The notes under the pieces: generated by a model
Database searches by the model: none
What the model was told of the DNA's origin: nothing
The model's input: the letters and a program-made list of their open reading frames with translations, nothing else
Part shown: positions 9,029-16,779 of the stretch, piece by piece
Position numbering within the stretch: position 1 is the first letter of the stretch
Layout of the letters: every line of letters begins with the position of its first letter
Assembly: GCF_011299575.1 (NCBI RefSeq)
Contig: NZ_CP049863.1
Coordinates: 3,348,001 to 3,412,000, forward strand
DNA length: 64,000 nt
Source: Leucobacter viscericola
GTDB lineage: Bacteria; Actinomycetota; Actinomycetes; Actinomycetales; Microbacteriaceae
Reading direction: 5' to 3'
Made by a program: the position numbers and the translations under genes

Positions 9029-9427
9029 GTGCGCCCGTCAGGTTCGATCGTGGTTCCGAGCGGACTGCATGTCGAACCGCATGAGATCGCCACCGCTGAG
9101 AAGCTCAAACAACTTGGGTATGAGGTTGTGTTCAATCGGATCAACAACGCACAGCATGCAAAGAACCCTGACGTGACAGTAAATGGTGAATTCTGGGAGT
9201 TTAAGAGTCCCCAGGGCGCAGGCGCGAGCACCATCAGCAATCAGTTCACAAGAGGTCGGAAACAGGCCAAAATCCTGGTTATCGATTTGCAGCGATGTGG
9301 GCTACTGGACAGTGAAGCTCTCGCGCAGATTGGGTATCGGTTTTTTGGACAAACTCGAATTCAGCAAGTGATGGTTTTTGACCATATGGGCAACGTGACT
9401 GAATTTCGCCTCGCTGATACACTGTAG
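9029..9427 (+). CDS. Solitary CdiA C-terminal-like PD-(D/E)XK nuclease domain
   Basis: A 132-residue single-domain protein. Residues 12-34 (HVEPHEIATAEKLKQLGYEV) form the helix-strand entry of the CdiA_C tRNase-like domain. NPDVTVNGEFWEFKSP holds a PD-(D/E)XK-style core, with Pro47-Asp48 and Glu57-x-Lys59. The following QFTRGRKQAKILVIDL and a tail rich in aromatics (YRFFGQTRIQQVMVFDHMG) complete the fold. In CDI systems this domain is the toxic tip of a very large protein. Here it stands alone, with GTG 9029 preceded by GAGAGGA, and no export signal or obvious immunity gene. It could be a domesticated nuclease, a mobile-element gene or an orphan toxin. The domain call is from recalled family patterns. 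Confidence 0.65.
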   Translation: MRPSGSIVVPSGLHVEPHEIATAEKLKQLGYEVVFNRINNAQHAKNPDVTVNGEFWEFKSPQGAGASTISNQFTRGRKQAKILVIDLQRCGLLDSEALAQIGYRFFGQTRIQQVMVFDHMGNVTEFRLADTL

Positions 9428-9431
9428 GAAG

Positions 9432-9489
9432 AAGCGGCAGCCAGTTCACCGTTGGGGTCGAAAGACCCGGACAGGCCAGCCGCTTCTCT
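9432..9489 (+). ncRNA. Structured intergenic RNA or bidirectional terminator
   Basis: A perfect 9-bp outer stem (AGAAGCGGC with GCCGCTTCT) encloses shorter helices (GCC/GGC and CC/GG) and an apical GGGTC-GAAA-GACCC hairpin with a GNRA tetraloop. The element lies between two convergent genes and lacks a clear T run. Termination is the simplest role. The irregular internal loops and tetraloop also fit a small structured RNA. No known RNA class is recognised. Confidence 0.5.
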
Positions 9490-9522
9490 CGTTGCTGCGA
9501 GTCTGCGAGGCAGAAACCGCGT

Positions 9523-10545
9523 CTACGCCTTCGGCTGCTGCTGCGTGATGCAGTGAATGCCGCCGCCGCGCGCGAAGAGCGGGCGGGCATCGATCCCGAT
9601 CACCTTGCGGCCGGGGTACACCTCACGAAGTGTTGCGAGCGCTTGATCGTCGGCGGGATCGTCGAAGGAGCACGCGAGCACGGCGCCGTTAATGACCACG
9701 TGGTTGATGTAGCTGTAGTCGACCCAGCCTTCTTCATCGCGCAGTGTTGTGGGCGCAGGGATATCGATGATCTCGAAGCCGGCGGAGCGATCATCGCGGT
9801 AGCGCTCGGCGACCTCGCGGTTCGCCCGGGCGATGGTGTGGTCGGGGTGCGACTCGGAATCCTGACGGTGCATGAGCAGGTGGTCCGGGGTCGCAAACGC
9901 CGCGAGAATGTCGGAGTGGCCGCGGGTGCCGAAGGTGTCGTGATCCCGTGTGAGACCGCGAGGAAGCCACATGGCGCTCGTTGCGCCAATCGTGCGGGTG
10001 AGCTCTGCCTCAACCTGCTCAGCAGTCCAGTTTGGGTTGCGGCCCGGATCCAACTGCACGGTTTTGGTGAGGATCACGTGGCCGGTGCCGTCGACCTGAA
10101 TTCCGCCACCCTCGTTTGTCATTTCTGAGTTGATGAGGGTTGCGCCTGCGGCTTCGGCGACGATCCGGCCGATGTGCTGATCCTTGTCCCACTGCGCCCA
10201 GTCTTGCCCGCCCCAGCCGTTGAAGACGTAGTTGACGGCGCCGAGTTCCCCGTTCTCGCCGAGCACGAAGCTCGGTCCGATGTCGCGCATCCACGCGTCG
10301 TTGAGAGGTGCGGTAAGCGTATCGATCTGGCTCGAGAGGTAACGGGCCGCGACTGCCTCGTCGCCCGGATTCACAACGACCGTGACCGCCTCAAACTCGC
10401 TCGCGGCGTTGGCGACTGCGGCCCAGGTGGTGCGTGCCTCTTCGACCTCAGCTTCGGTGTCACCGAGTGTGTAGCCGGTCGTGGGCCATGCCAGCCAGAG
10501 CCGTTCTTGCTCGTGTCCTTCAATAGGCATGCGCCACGTAGTCAT
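9523..10545 (-). CDS. aguA: Agmatine deiminase (PAD family)
   Basis: A 340-residue guanidino-group hydrolase that would convert agmatine to N-carbamoylputrescine and ammonia. The family marks are present: MPIEGHEQERLWLAWP at the N-terminus, the DAWMRDIGP motif, the TNEGGGIQVDG motif with carboxylates for guanidine binding, and the catalytic Cys332 in GGGIHCITQQQ. Length is typical. The ATG at 10545 has AGGAG upstream. It is divergent from the amine cluster starting at 10804 and shares its 258-bp upstream region, which suggests coordinated control of polyamine-type nitrogen sources. No carbamoylputrescine amidase gene is visible nearby. Confidence 0.9.
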   Translation of the reverse strand: MTTWRMPIEGHEQERLWLAWPTTGYTLGDTEAEVEEARTTWAAVANAASEFEAVTVVVNPGDEAVAARYLSSQIDTLTAPLNDAWMRDIGPSFVLGENGELGAVNYVFNGWGGQDWAQWDKDQHIGRIVAEAAGATLINSEMTNEGGGIQVDGTGHVILTKTVQLDPGRNPNWTAEQVEAELTRTIGATSAMWLPRGLTRDHDTFGTRGHSDILAAFATPDHLLMHRQDSESHPDHTIARANREVAERYRDDRSAGFEIIDIPAPTTLRDEEGWVDYSYINHVVINGAVLACSFDDPADDQALATLREVYPGRKVIGIDARPLFARGGGIHCITQQQPKA

Positions 10546-10696
10546 CTCGAGATCTCCTGGGTGAATGGGGACATGGATGTCATCATCCTAGCCTTTACTG
10601 GCGGAGTGACCAATAAGGGGAGCCAAGACTTCTGCCTGAGGTTATTCATCTATAAATAAATGAAATCGCTCAAAATGGACATGCTCGAATGAATTT

Positions 10697-10733
10697 ACTC
10701 AATCATTTGTTGAGTTTTAAAACATCTAGATGT
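10697..10733. promoter_or_regulatory. Paired symmetric operator-like sites
   Basis: The 258-bp gap between aguA and the permease gene holds ACTCAA-7 nt-TTGAGT (10697-10715) and the perfect 12-bp palindrome ACATCTAGATGT (10722-10733), in AT-rich DNA suited to promoters. They may bind the GntR/FCD protein encoded at 20478. That link is inference. Confidence 0.45.
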
Positions 10734-10746
10734 AGGTTGTATCAGA

Positions 10747-10766
10747 CCGCACTCGTGTGAGTGCGG
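10747..10766 (+). promoter_or_regulatory. Leader hairpin of amine permease
   Basis: A perfect 8-bp stem CCGCACTC/GAGTGCGG with a GTGT loop is followed by CTTCTCT, 37 nt before the permease ATG. It may be an attenuator or an mRNA-stabilising hairpin. It lacks a proper U tract. Confidence 0.4.
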
Positions 10767-10803
10767 CTTCTCTGGCCAACGTACAAGGGAGTACCTGACG
10801 ACC

Positions 10804-12312
10804 ATGGATACAGCGAACCCAACTGTCGAACACACCGATCACGACGAGGACGCGGCACATCTCGCCTCACTCGGTTACAGCTACGACACAACGTTTAAAC
10901 GTGAGATGAGTTTCTGGGGCAACGTTTCACTCGGATTTACCTACCTCTCGCCTATTGCGGGCGTGTACTCGATGTTTGCGATTTCACTCGGACAAGCGGG
11001 TCCGCCGATGGCGTGGGCGCTCGTTATCGCGCTCGTCGGCCAGTTCTTCGTCGCCCTCGTTTTCGGTGAGGTGGTGTCGAACTACCCGGTGGCCGGCGGA
11101 GTGTATCCGTGGTCAAGGCGTCTGTGGGGCCGCAAGTGGGCCTGGATGAACGGCTGGATCTACGTCGTTGCCCTCATCGGCACCATCGCGGCCGTCGCCT
11201 ACGGTGCGGCGCCATTTGTCGCCTCGGTATTCGGTGCAGAACTCGATGCGGGCGGCACGGTACTCATTGCGCTTGGCACCCTCGTGATCGCCACGATTCT
11301 CAACTTCATGGGCACCCGAGTTCTCGGCATGGCCGCAACCGTCGGGCTCATCGCAGAGCTTGTGGGATCCGTTGTGATCGGCGGCTACCTGTTGCTCTTC
11401 GGTCGTCAGCACGATTGGTCGATCCTGTTCGATAACCAGGGCATTGGCAACGATGCACCGGGTGGCTACCTCGGAGCGTTTGCCGCCGCCGCGCTGATCG
11501 GCATGTTCGCGTACTACGGGTTTGAGGCGAACGGCGACGTTGCCGAGGAGATCAAAAATCCGAGTATGCGTGTGCCGAAGGCGATGCGCATGACGCTCTA
11601 CATTGGCGGATTCGCCGCGAACCTGCTCGTGTTCTCGCTTGTGCTTGCCGTTCCCGATTTTGGTGCGGTTGCAAGTGGTGAAGTGACCGACCCGATTGGT
11701 GTGCTGCTGCACAACGCATTTGGCCCCATCTTCCCGCTGGTCATGCTGGTGATCGTCGTGGCGTTCCTGTCGTGCATTACGAGCCTGCAGGCCGCCGCAA
11801 GTCGCCTCGTGTACTCCATGGCTCGCGACCACTTTTTGCCGGCGTCGCACGTGCTCTCGCGGTTCAACGAGCGTCGCCACGTGCCCCACAATGCGCTGCT
11901 GGTGGCTGGCCTGTTTCCCGCGGCGGTTGTTGTGCTCTCACTGTTTCTCGAGGACGCGCTCACCGCGATGGTCGGGTTCGGCACGGTCGGCATCTACGCC
12001 GGGTTCCAGATGGTCGTGCTTGCTGCACTGCGCGCCCGCATACTCGGTTGGAAGCCCGCCGGAAAATTCCAACTGGGCTTCTGGGCGTACCCCGTCAACA
12101 TCGTCGCACTGGTGTGGGGTCTCGCCGCGGTGGTCAACATTATCTGGCCGCGCCCGACCGGTGGTGGTTGGGCCGAGGACTACCTGCTGATCATGACAAC
12201 CGTCGGAGTTGTCGCCGTTGGGTGGATCTACATGCTCGTTTCGAAGGCCTACGCGCGCGGTGACGCACCAGCGGGTGACGCGAGCGGTGCCATCAAAACG
12301 GTTGTGCGCTAG
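10804..12312 (+). CDS. APC-family amino acid/amine permease
   Basis: A 502-residue transporter with about 12 membrane segments and the APC superfamily start (TFKREMSFWGNVSLGFTYLSPIAGVYSMF). The GEVVSNYPVAGGVYPW stretch is typical of the amino-acid/choline/GABA branch. YYGFEANGDVAEEIKNPSMRVPKAM is the usual cytoplasmic loop between helices. It should import an amine, GABA-like compound or amino acid across the cytoplasmic membrane. The gene is immediately followed, after 5 nt, by a gamma-glutamyl hydrolase gene, so the pair is probably one transcript and part of the gamma-glutamylation cluster. The ATG at 10804 has AAGGGA 13 nt upstream, a rather long spacing. Confidence 0.9.
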   Translation: MDTANPTVEHTDHDEDAAHLASLGYSYDTTFKREMSFWGNVSLGFTYLSPIAGVYSMFAISLGQAGPPMAWALVIALVGQFFVALVFGEVVSNYPVAGGVYPWSRRLWGRKWAWMNGWIYVVALIGTIAAVAYGAAPFVASVFGAELDAGGTVLIALGTLVIATILNFMGTRVLGMAATVGLIAELVGSVVIGGYLLLFGRQHDWSILFDNQGIGNDAPGGYLGAFAAAALIGMFAYYGFEANGDVAEEIKNPSMRVPKAMRMTLYIGGFAANLLVFSLVLAVPDFGAVASGEVTDPIGVLLHNAFGPIFPLVMLVIVVAFLSCITSLQAAASRLVYSMARDHFLPASHVLSRFNERRHVPHNALLVAGLFPAAVVVLSLFLEDALTAMVGFGTVGIYAGFQMVVLAALRARILGWKPAGKFQLGFWAYPVNIVALVWGLAAVVNIIWPRPTGGGWAEDYLLIMTTVGVVAVGWIYMLVSKAYARGDAPAGDASGAIKTVVR

Positions 12313-12317
12313 TTCGG

Positions 12318-13073
12318 ATGGCTGACGTGGCGAACAGCGGCGGTCCGCTGATTCCAATGGTGGTTTCGGTGACCTTTCCCGGTATTGGACCTGCCGCGCA
12401 GCAGATGCAAGACGAGTTCACGCGCATCGCGTTTGACGCGGTGCGCCTGGCGGGAGGGCAGCCGAGACTCATCGACTCGGCCGCCCCGGCGCTCGCGAAT
12501 ACGGAAGACGTGTTCGCGGGCGCCGCCGCCATCGTGTTTCTTGGTGGCGGCGACGTCGACACATCGCTCTACGGTTACACCGGTCCACCGCCCCAGAACG
12601 AGTACGGTGTCGACAGGCGGGCAGATGAGTACTGCATCGATCTGATTCGCGAGGCGGTGGCGCGGGACCTGCCAACGCTCGCTATCTGCCGAGGATCCCA
12701 GCTGCTCAATGTCGCTTTTGGCGGCACCCTGATCCCAGACATCGAAAAGTGGGAGCAACACCGCGGCGGTTCAGGATCACCGCTGTTCATTCACGAGGAC
12801 GTGCGCCTAGAGGGAGACTCCGAGATCGCGCGGATTCTCGGCCGCACTGAAATTACCGTGCGCAACGGGCACCACCAGGCCGTCGCCGAGGTGGCTCCGG
12901 CGCTCAGTGCCACGGCGTTCGCTCACGATGGCATTGTCGAGGGCACTCAGCATCGCGAGGCGAGTTGGGTGCTCGGTATACAGTGGCACCCTGAGGAGCC
13001 GGAGGCAAACGTTGCCGATCGAGAGCGTATTTTTGGGGCCCTCGTGGAGCGGACGCGAGGCAGCAAGCCCTGA
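12318..13073 (+). CDS. Class I glutamine amidotransferase, peptidase C26 (PuuD-like gamma-glutamyl hydrolase)
   Basis: A 251-residue protein. The nucleophile elbow LAICRGSQLLNVAFGGTL, the GGGDVDTSLYG loop and the catalytic His-Glu in LGIQWHPEEPE form the Cys-His-Glu triad of PuuD-type enzymes, which hydrolyse gamma-glutamyl-GABA and similar gamma-glutamyl amides. It starts 5 nt after the permease stop and so is probably co-expressed with it. A second C26 enzyme is encoded at 19022. The two share the fold but differ clearly, so they may act on different gamma-glutamyl intermediates. The exact substrate is not readable from sequence. Confidence 0.86.
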   Translation: MADVANSGGPLIPMVVSVTFPGIGPAAQQMQDEFTRIAFDAVRLAGGQPRLIDSAAPALANTEDVFAGAAAIVFLGGGDVDTSLYGYTGPPPQNEYGVDRRADEYCIDLIREAVARDLPTLAICRGSQLLNVAFGGTLIPDIEKWEQHRGGSGSPLFIHEDVRLEGDSEIARILGRTEITVRNGHHQAVAEVAPALSATAFAHDGIVEGTQHREASWVLGIQWHPEEPEANVADRERIFGALVERTRGSKP

Positions 13074-13132
13074 CGCACGCGCTGAGGCAACAGCCGAGCA
13101 CTCCAGTACTATCGAACATCGGCGGCGCTGCA

Positions 13133-13138
13133 TAGCCT
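13133..13138 (+). promoter_or_regulatory. -10 box of SnoaL-like gene, leaderless
   Basis: TAGCCT ends 6 nt before the ATG at 13145. No Shine-Dalgarno sequence is present. Confidence 0.55.
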
Positions 13139-13144
13139 GTTTTC

Positions 13145-13495
13145 ATGACCGAAGAAGTTCGTGCCGCAGTCCAGAAGTACGTTGATGGCTGTGTCGCCGC
13201 CGATCCCAAAGCGGTTCGCGACGCGTTCGATGAGAACGCCACGATGTGGGGATACCTCGGCGATGACTACGTGACCATGAGTGGCGAGGAGTTCGCCGCG
13301 AACGTGGTCGGCTCAGCCGAGCCTGCTACCGGGGCCTATACCGCGAACATTCACGGCATTGAAATCACCGGCAACGTTGCGAGCGCGATCCTCGAAGAAG
13401 AGCAGTTCTTGGGCGCGAATTTTCGCAACCACTTTGGGTTGCTGCGGCGCGACGGCGCGTGGCGCATCGTGAGCAAGGTGTTCACGACCGTCTAG
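13145..13495 (+). CDS. SnoaL/NTF2-like (lumazine-binding 2 type) protein
   Basis: A 116-residue protein with the cone-shaped NTF2-like fold pattern. It has an N-terminal helix with YVDGCVAADPKAVRDAFDENATMWGYLGDDY, a central strand pair, and the terminal FRNHFGLLRRDGAWRIVSKVF strand that ends many putative lumazine-binding proteins. Members bind small hydrophobic ligands or serve as isomerases or hydrolases. The role here is unknown. It is flanked by a gamma-glutamyl hydrolase and the redox genes, and has its own leaderless-type promoter, so it may act on an intermediate of the amine pathway. That is inference from position only. Confidence 0.75.
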   Translation: MTEEVRAAVQKYVDGCVAADPKAVRDAFDENATMWGYLGDDYVTMSGEEFAANVVGSAEPATGAYTANIHGIEITGNVASAILEEEQFLGANFRNHFGLLRRDGAWRIVSKVFTTV

Positions 13496-13515
13496 CGCGC
13501 CGAACGATCCCGCCC

Positions 13516-13980
13516 CTACGCGGCAGCTGGTTCGCTTGCCACCTCGAGCACACCGGGCAGCCACTCAAGCGCGAGGTCGCTGCCGAGATCCCACGACGAA
13601 GCGTCGTGGCGGCCGTACTCGCCGACACGAACGGCGCCCTGTGCGGTGAAGCGGCGATCAATGTGCTCGCTGCCCTGGCTGTAGGTTGCCTCGTAGAAGG
13701 TGTCACCGAGGCCAAACATGGCGTAGTGCAGGCCTGTCAGATCGGGCAGCGCGGCGTCGAAGGCCTCGGCGAACGGGATTGCGGTATTGGGCAGATCGCC
13801 GTCGCCGTGAGTTGAACACACGACCAGGTAGAAGCGCTCCGGGGTGAGGTCTGCGGGGTCAACATCCTGCAGATCGTGCACCTCGACATCGAGTTCAGTC
13901 TCGCGAAGCTTGGCGCCAAGATCCTCGGCGATCAACTCTGAGTTGCCGGATTCGGTGCCGTATAGAACTGTGAACTTCAC
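13516..13980 (-). CDS. Flavodoxin
   Basis: About 154 residues. The FMN phosphate-binding loop FTVLYGTESGNSELIAEDL follows the first strand. The other flavin-binding loops are visible in VVCSTHGDGDLPNTA and in MFGLGDTFYEATYSQGSEHID. It is an electron carrier without other domains. I prefer the GTG start at 13980 because AAGGAAG lies 7 nt before it. An ATG nine codons upstream is the alternative. It is downstream of, and probably co-transcribed with, the FAD-dependent reductase at 14025, and is divergent from the P450, so the likely role is to carry electrons from the reductase to the P450. Confidence 0.88.
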   Translation of the reverse strand: MKFTVLYGTESGNSELIAEDLGAKLRETELDVEVHDLQDVDPADLTPERFYLVVCSTHGDGDLPNTAIPFAEAFDAALPDLTGLHYAMFGLGDTFYEATYSQGSEHIDRRFTAQGAVRVGEYGRHDASSWDLGSDLALEWLPGVLEVASEPAAA

Positions 13981-14024
13981 TGGGGTCTTCCTTTCTTCAG
14001 AACGCATATTGAAACGGAGGCGGG

Positions 14025-15317
14025 CTAGGACTGGCCTCGCGCGATTGCAACCATGCGGTCGTGGTCTGAAATCTTTTGTCGGATTCGACTTGCCGGAGCA
14101 AGCTCACGTTCGTGAGCGTCGAGCGTGAGCCACTGGTTGTAGTCAATGGCTCGTGTTCGCAACTCGGCGGGTAGACCCTCGAAACCGAGTGTAGCCGCCG
14201 AAACCGGGAGTGAGCCGGAGGTCGTGTCTGCGACGATTTCCTCGGCAACAGATTTGGCGCAGGCGCGATTTTCGGGGATAGCTCCGCGAGGGCCGCGCTT
14301 CGCCCAGCCGGTGCGGTAGAGGCCGGGTTCAACGCGACCAATCTCTGCGTTACTGGCGTGGGTGGTGATCAGCTCAGTGAACGCGCCCGTCGGCGCAAAC
14401 CCGATTGCCGTCAGGGTCGCGGAGGCGGGCACGAGCGTTACTGTTTCACCCGAGGTGAGCTCGATACCCTCGACCGCAGTGTCACCGAGCACCCGAAGCG
14501 GCGACATGCCAAAGCACAGCGTGACTTCGGGGCCACCCTGAGCGTCACGGTCCGCTGAGAGGAGCTCTTCAAAGGCGGCGACTCGCGCCGTTTCGGTGCG
14601 ATCGAGGTCTCGATCTGATGGCACCTTACTGAGTGGTTCGGATGCCTCGTGAAGCCGATAATTAGCCCGAGGAAGCGTCGCGAGTTCGCGAAGCATCTGC
14701 GGGTCGCCCTTTGAGAGTGCGGCTGCAGAGCGGCTCACGAGTGTGATGCGTTTCGCCGGGGCGGCGAGATAGCGTTCGAGGAGCGGGTCTGCAATGTCGC
14801 TCGCCTCGTAGTGCTCACGATCCTTCACCAGAAAACGCAGGAGGTCGAGGGCCACGTTGCCCGCACCAACAATCACGACGTCATCTCCGAGCGCGGGAAG
14901 CTCTGCGGTTTCGTCGGGATGCGCGTTGAGTGCGCGGGTGAGTGAACCCGCGCCGATGACTCCGGGGAGCGTGTCGCCGGGCACGCCGAGTGCGTGATCG
15001 CCGCTCAGACCCGTTGCGATCACCACGGCGTTGAAGTGCTCGCGAAGCTCGTCAAGACTCAGATCCCGCCCGAGCTCGATGTTTCCGGCGAAGCGTACGT
15101 TGGGGGATTGAAAGAGTCGCTCGAACTGGCGAGTGATGGCCTTGGTGTGCTGATGGTCGGCGGCAACACCGTAACGAATGAGGCCGTAGGGGGATGCGAG
15201 TCGATCGAAGATCACGATCTGAGCGTCCGGCAGGCTGCGCAGAAGGGACTGCGCCAGGTAGCAGCCGGAGGGGCCGCTGCCAACGATGGCGACGTGGAGG
15301 GGGTGAGTGCCCGTCAT
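14025..15317 (-). CDS. NADPH-ferredoxin/flavodoxin reductase, adrenodoxin-reductase (FprA) type
   Basis: A 430-residue flavoprotein with an N-terminal FAD-binding Rossmann motif AIVGSGPSGCYLAQSL. The segment ASPYGLIRYGVAADHQHTK is typical of adrenodoxin-reductase-like enzymes. A second dinucleotide motif VVIVGAGNVALDLLRFL binds NADPH, and the C-terminal TGWAKRGPRGAIPENRACA matches the family's GWIKRGPxGxIGTNK segment. It would oxidise NADPH and reduce the flavodoxin encoded next to it. The ATG at 15317 has AAAGGAG upstream. Its gene is divergent from that of the P450 across a 215-bp promoter region, giving a complete three-component P450 electron chain. Confidence 0.9.
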   Translation of the reverse strand: MTGTHPLHVAIVGSGPSGCYLAQSLLRSLPDAQIVIFDRLASPYGLIRYGVAADHQHTKAITRQFERLFQSPNVRFAGNIELGRDLSLDELREHFNAVVIATGLSGDHALGVPGDTLPGVIGAGSLTRALNAHPDETAELPALGDDVVIVGAGNVALDLLRFLVKDREHYEASDIADPLLERYLAAPAKRITLVSRSAAALSKGDPQMLRELATLPRANYRLHEASEPLSKVPSDRDLDRTETARVAAFEELLSADRDAQGGPEVTLCFGMSPLRVLGDTAVEGIELTSGETVTLVPASATLTAIGFAPTGAFTELITTHASNAEIGRVEPGLYRTGWAKRGPRGAIPENRACAKSVAEEIVADTTSGSLPVSAATLGFEGLPAELRTRAIDYNQWLTLDAHERELAPASRIRQKISDHDRMVAIARGQS

Positions 15318-15378
15318 CGTGGCTCCTTTGCGTGTGGTGGTGTGCGAGTCCGCATCTCAATAGCGTAATTGTAACCAT

Positions 15379-15469
15379 AAACATTCGTTGTGTGAATGTT
15401 TTATTTCTCAAGTCGTTCAGTTCGCGGCCAATTTCATATCTGCACTTGCGTTTTAAATCATTCAGATAT
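15379..15469. promoter_or_regulatory. Divergent promoter region with inverted repeats
   Basis: Between the reductase and P450 genes lie AAACATTC-7 nt-GAATGTTT (15379-15401) and ATATCTG/CAGATAT (15436-15442 and 15463-15469). The first has the spacing expected of a dimeric regulator site. The region is AT-rich compared with its surroundings. Confidence 0.45.
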
Positions 15470-15532
15470 AACTTATTTCAAGAATTGCTTCGTCGTTGAA
15501 GACGCGGCAGGAAATTCGACAAAGGAGTACGG

Positions 15533-16777
15533 ATGACCAACAGCATCGATCTCGCAGACGTTGCCAACTTTGACGCGGCGTACCTCGACATCGCGTCCCC
15601 AGACTTCGCGATGAGCTCAGAAGCGGTCCGGGATGCCCGCGAGCGCAACTGGTACGCGAAGACCAACTACGGCATCGGCGTGCTGCGTTACCGAGAGGTC
15701 ACCGAGCTGCTCAAGCACCCGAGCCTGAACCAGGGCAGTGCCAAGTGGCCGGATCACCACGGCGTTCACAGCGGAATCTTTTACGAGTGGTGGGCCAAGA
15801 ATCTCCTCGTGCTTGAGGGCGAGGAGCACCACCGCATCCGCCGTCTGCTGAACCCCGCGTTTTCACCGACGACCGCTCGTCGCCTTGAACCTGAATTCGC
15901 CGATCTCGCGAATGAACTGATCGACAACATTAAGGCGAAGGTCGCGCGCGGCGAAGCGATTGAGTTTGTCGCCGACTTCTCGGAGCCGTTTGCAACTCGC
16001 GCGCTCTGCACCATGATGGGGCTGTCGCACGAGCACTGGCCCTTCATCGCGGATCGCGCCAACACCGTGGGCTACGCCCTGAGCGTTGAAATTAAGGAAG
16101 ACATCGAGAAGATCGACGTTGCCGTTCAGGAGCTGTATGACTTTGTCGATCAGCTCATCCAGGAGCGGAAGGCAAACCCCGGTCAAGACGTGGTCTCGCG
16201 TCTCGTGCAGTTCAGCGAGGCGGGCAACAAACTGACGGATGCCGAGCTGCGCAACGGACTCGTGCTGATGCTGTTTGGGGGCATGGATACCACCCGCAAC
16301 CAGATCGGACTCGTGCTGCAAACGTTCATGCGCAACCCGAATCAGTGGGAGCTGCTCGCTCAGAACCCGGAGGAGCTTGCCAAACCCGCGCTCGAAGAAG
16401 CCCTTCGCGTGAATCCAACAACTCGCTGGGTAACCCGTGAGGCCAACGAAGACTTCGAATTTGAGGGCCTGCGCATCAAGAAGGGCACGACCGTGCACCT
16501 CTTTACGATGGCGAGTGGCACCGATCCCGCGGCCTACCCCGATCCCGAGATCGATATTCAGGCCAAGGATCGCGAGCCGCACCACACCTTTGGTGGAGGG
16601 GTGCACCACTGCCTCGGGCACTACATCGCGCGTGCCGATATGGGGGTGGCACTGCCGCTGCTCGCCCAGAATTTCACCAACATCACCTGCCCCGGTGGCG
16701 ACGAGTGGTTGCCCGACTCCGGCAACCACGGTCCCGTTCGCCTGCCCATCACCCTTTCGGTACGCAAAGGAGCGTAA
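15533..16777 (+). CDS. Cytochrome P450
   Basis: A 414-residue bacterial class P450. The haem ligand is Cys360 in FGGGVHHCLGHYIAR. The K-helix ExxR occurs in LEEALRVNP, and the I-helix oxygen-activation motif is MLFGGMDTTRNQ. Early residues NLLVLEGEEHHRIRRLLNPAFSP are the C-helix region, with the paired basic residues that bind haem propionate. It should insert oxygen into a small substrate using electrons from the divergent reductase and flavodoxin. The ATG has AAAGGAG 5 nt upstream. The next gene, a GS-like ligase, begins 2 nt after the stop, so oxidation and gamma-glutamylation are co-expressed. Confidence 0.95.
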   Translation: MTNSIDLADVANFDAAYLDIASPDFAMSSEAVRDARERNWYAKTNYGIGVLRYREVTELLKHPSLNQGSAKWPDHHGVHSGIFYEWWAKNLLVLEGEEHHRIRRLLNPAFSPTTARRLEPEFADLANELIDNIKAKVARGEAIEFVADFSEPFATRALCTMMGLSHEHWPFIADRANTVGYALSVEIKEDIEKIDVAVQELYDFVDQLIQERKANPGQDVVSRLVQFSEAGNKLTDAELRNGLVLMLFGGMDTTRNQIGLVLQTFMRNPNQWELLAQNPEELAKPALEEALRVNPTTRWVTREANEDFEFEGLRIKKGTTVHLFTMASGTDPAAYPDPEIDIQAKDREPHHTFGGGVHHCLGHYIARADMGVALPLLAQNFTNITCPGGDEWLPDSGNHGPVRLPITLSVRKGA

Positions 16778-16779
16778 CT

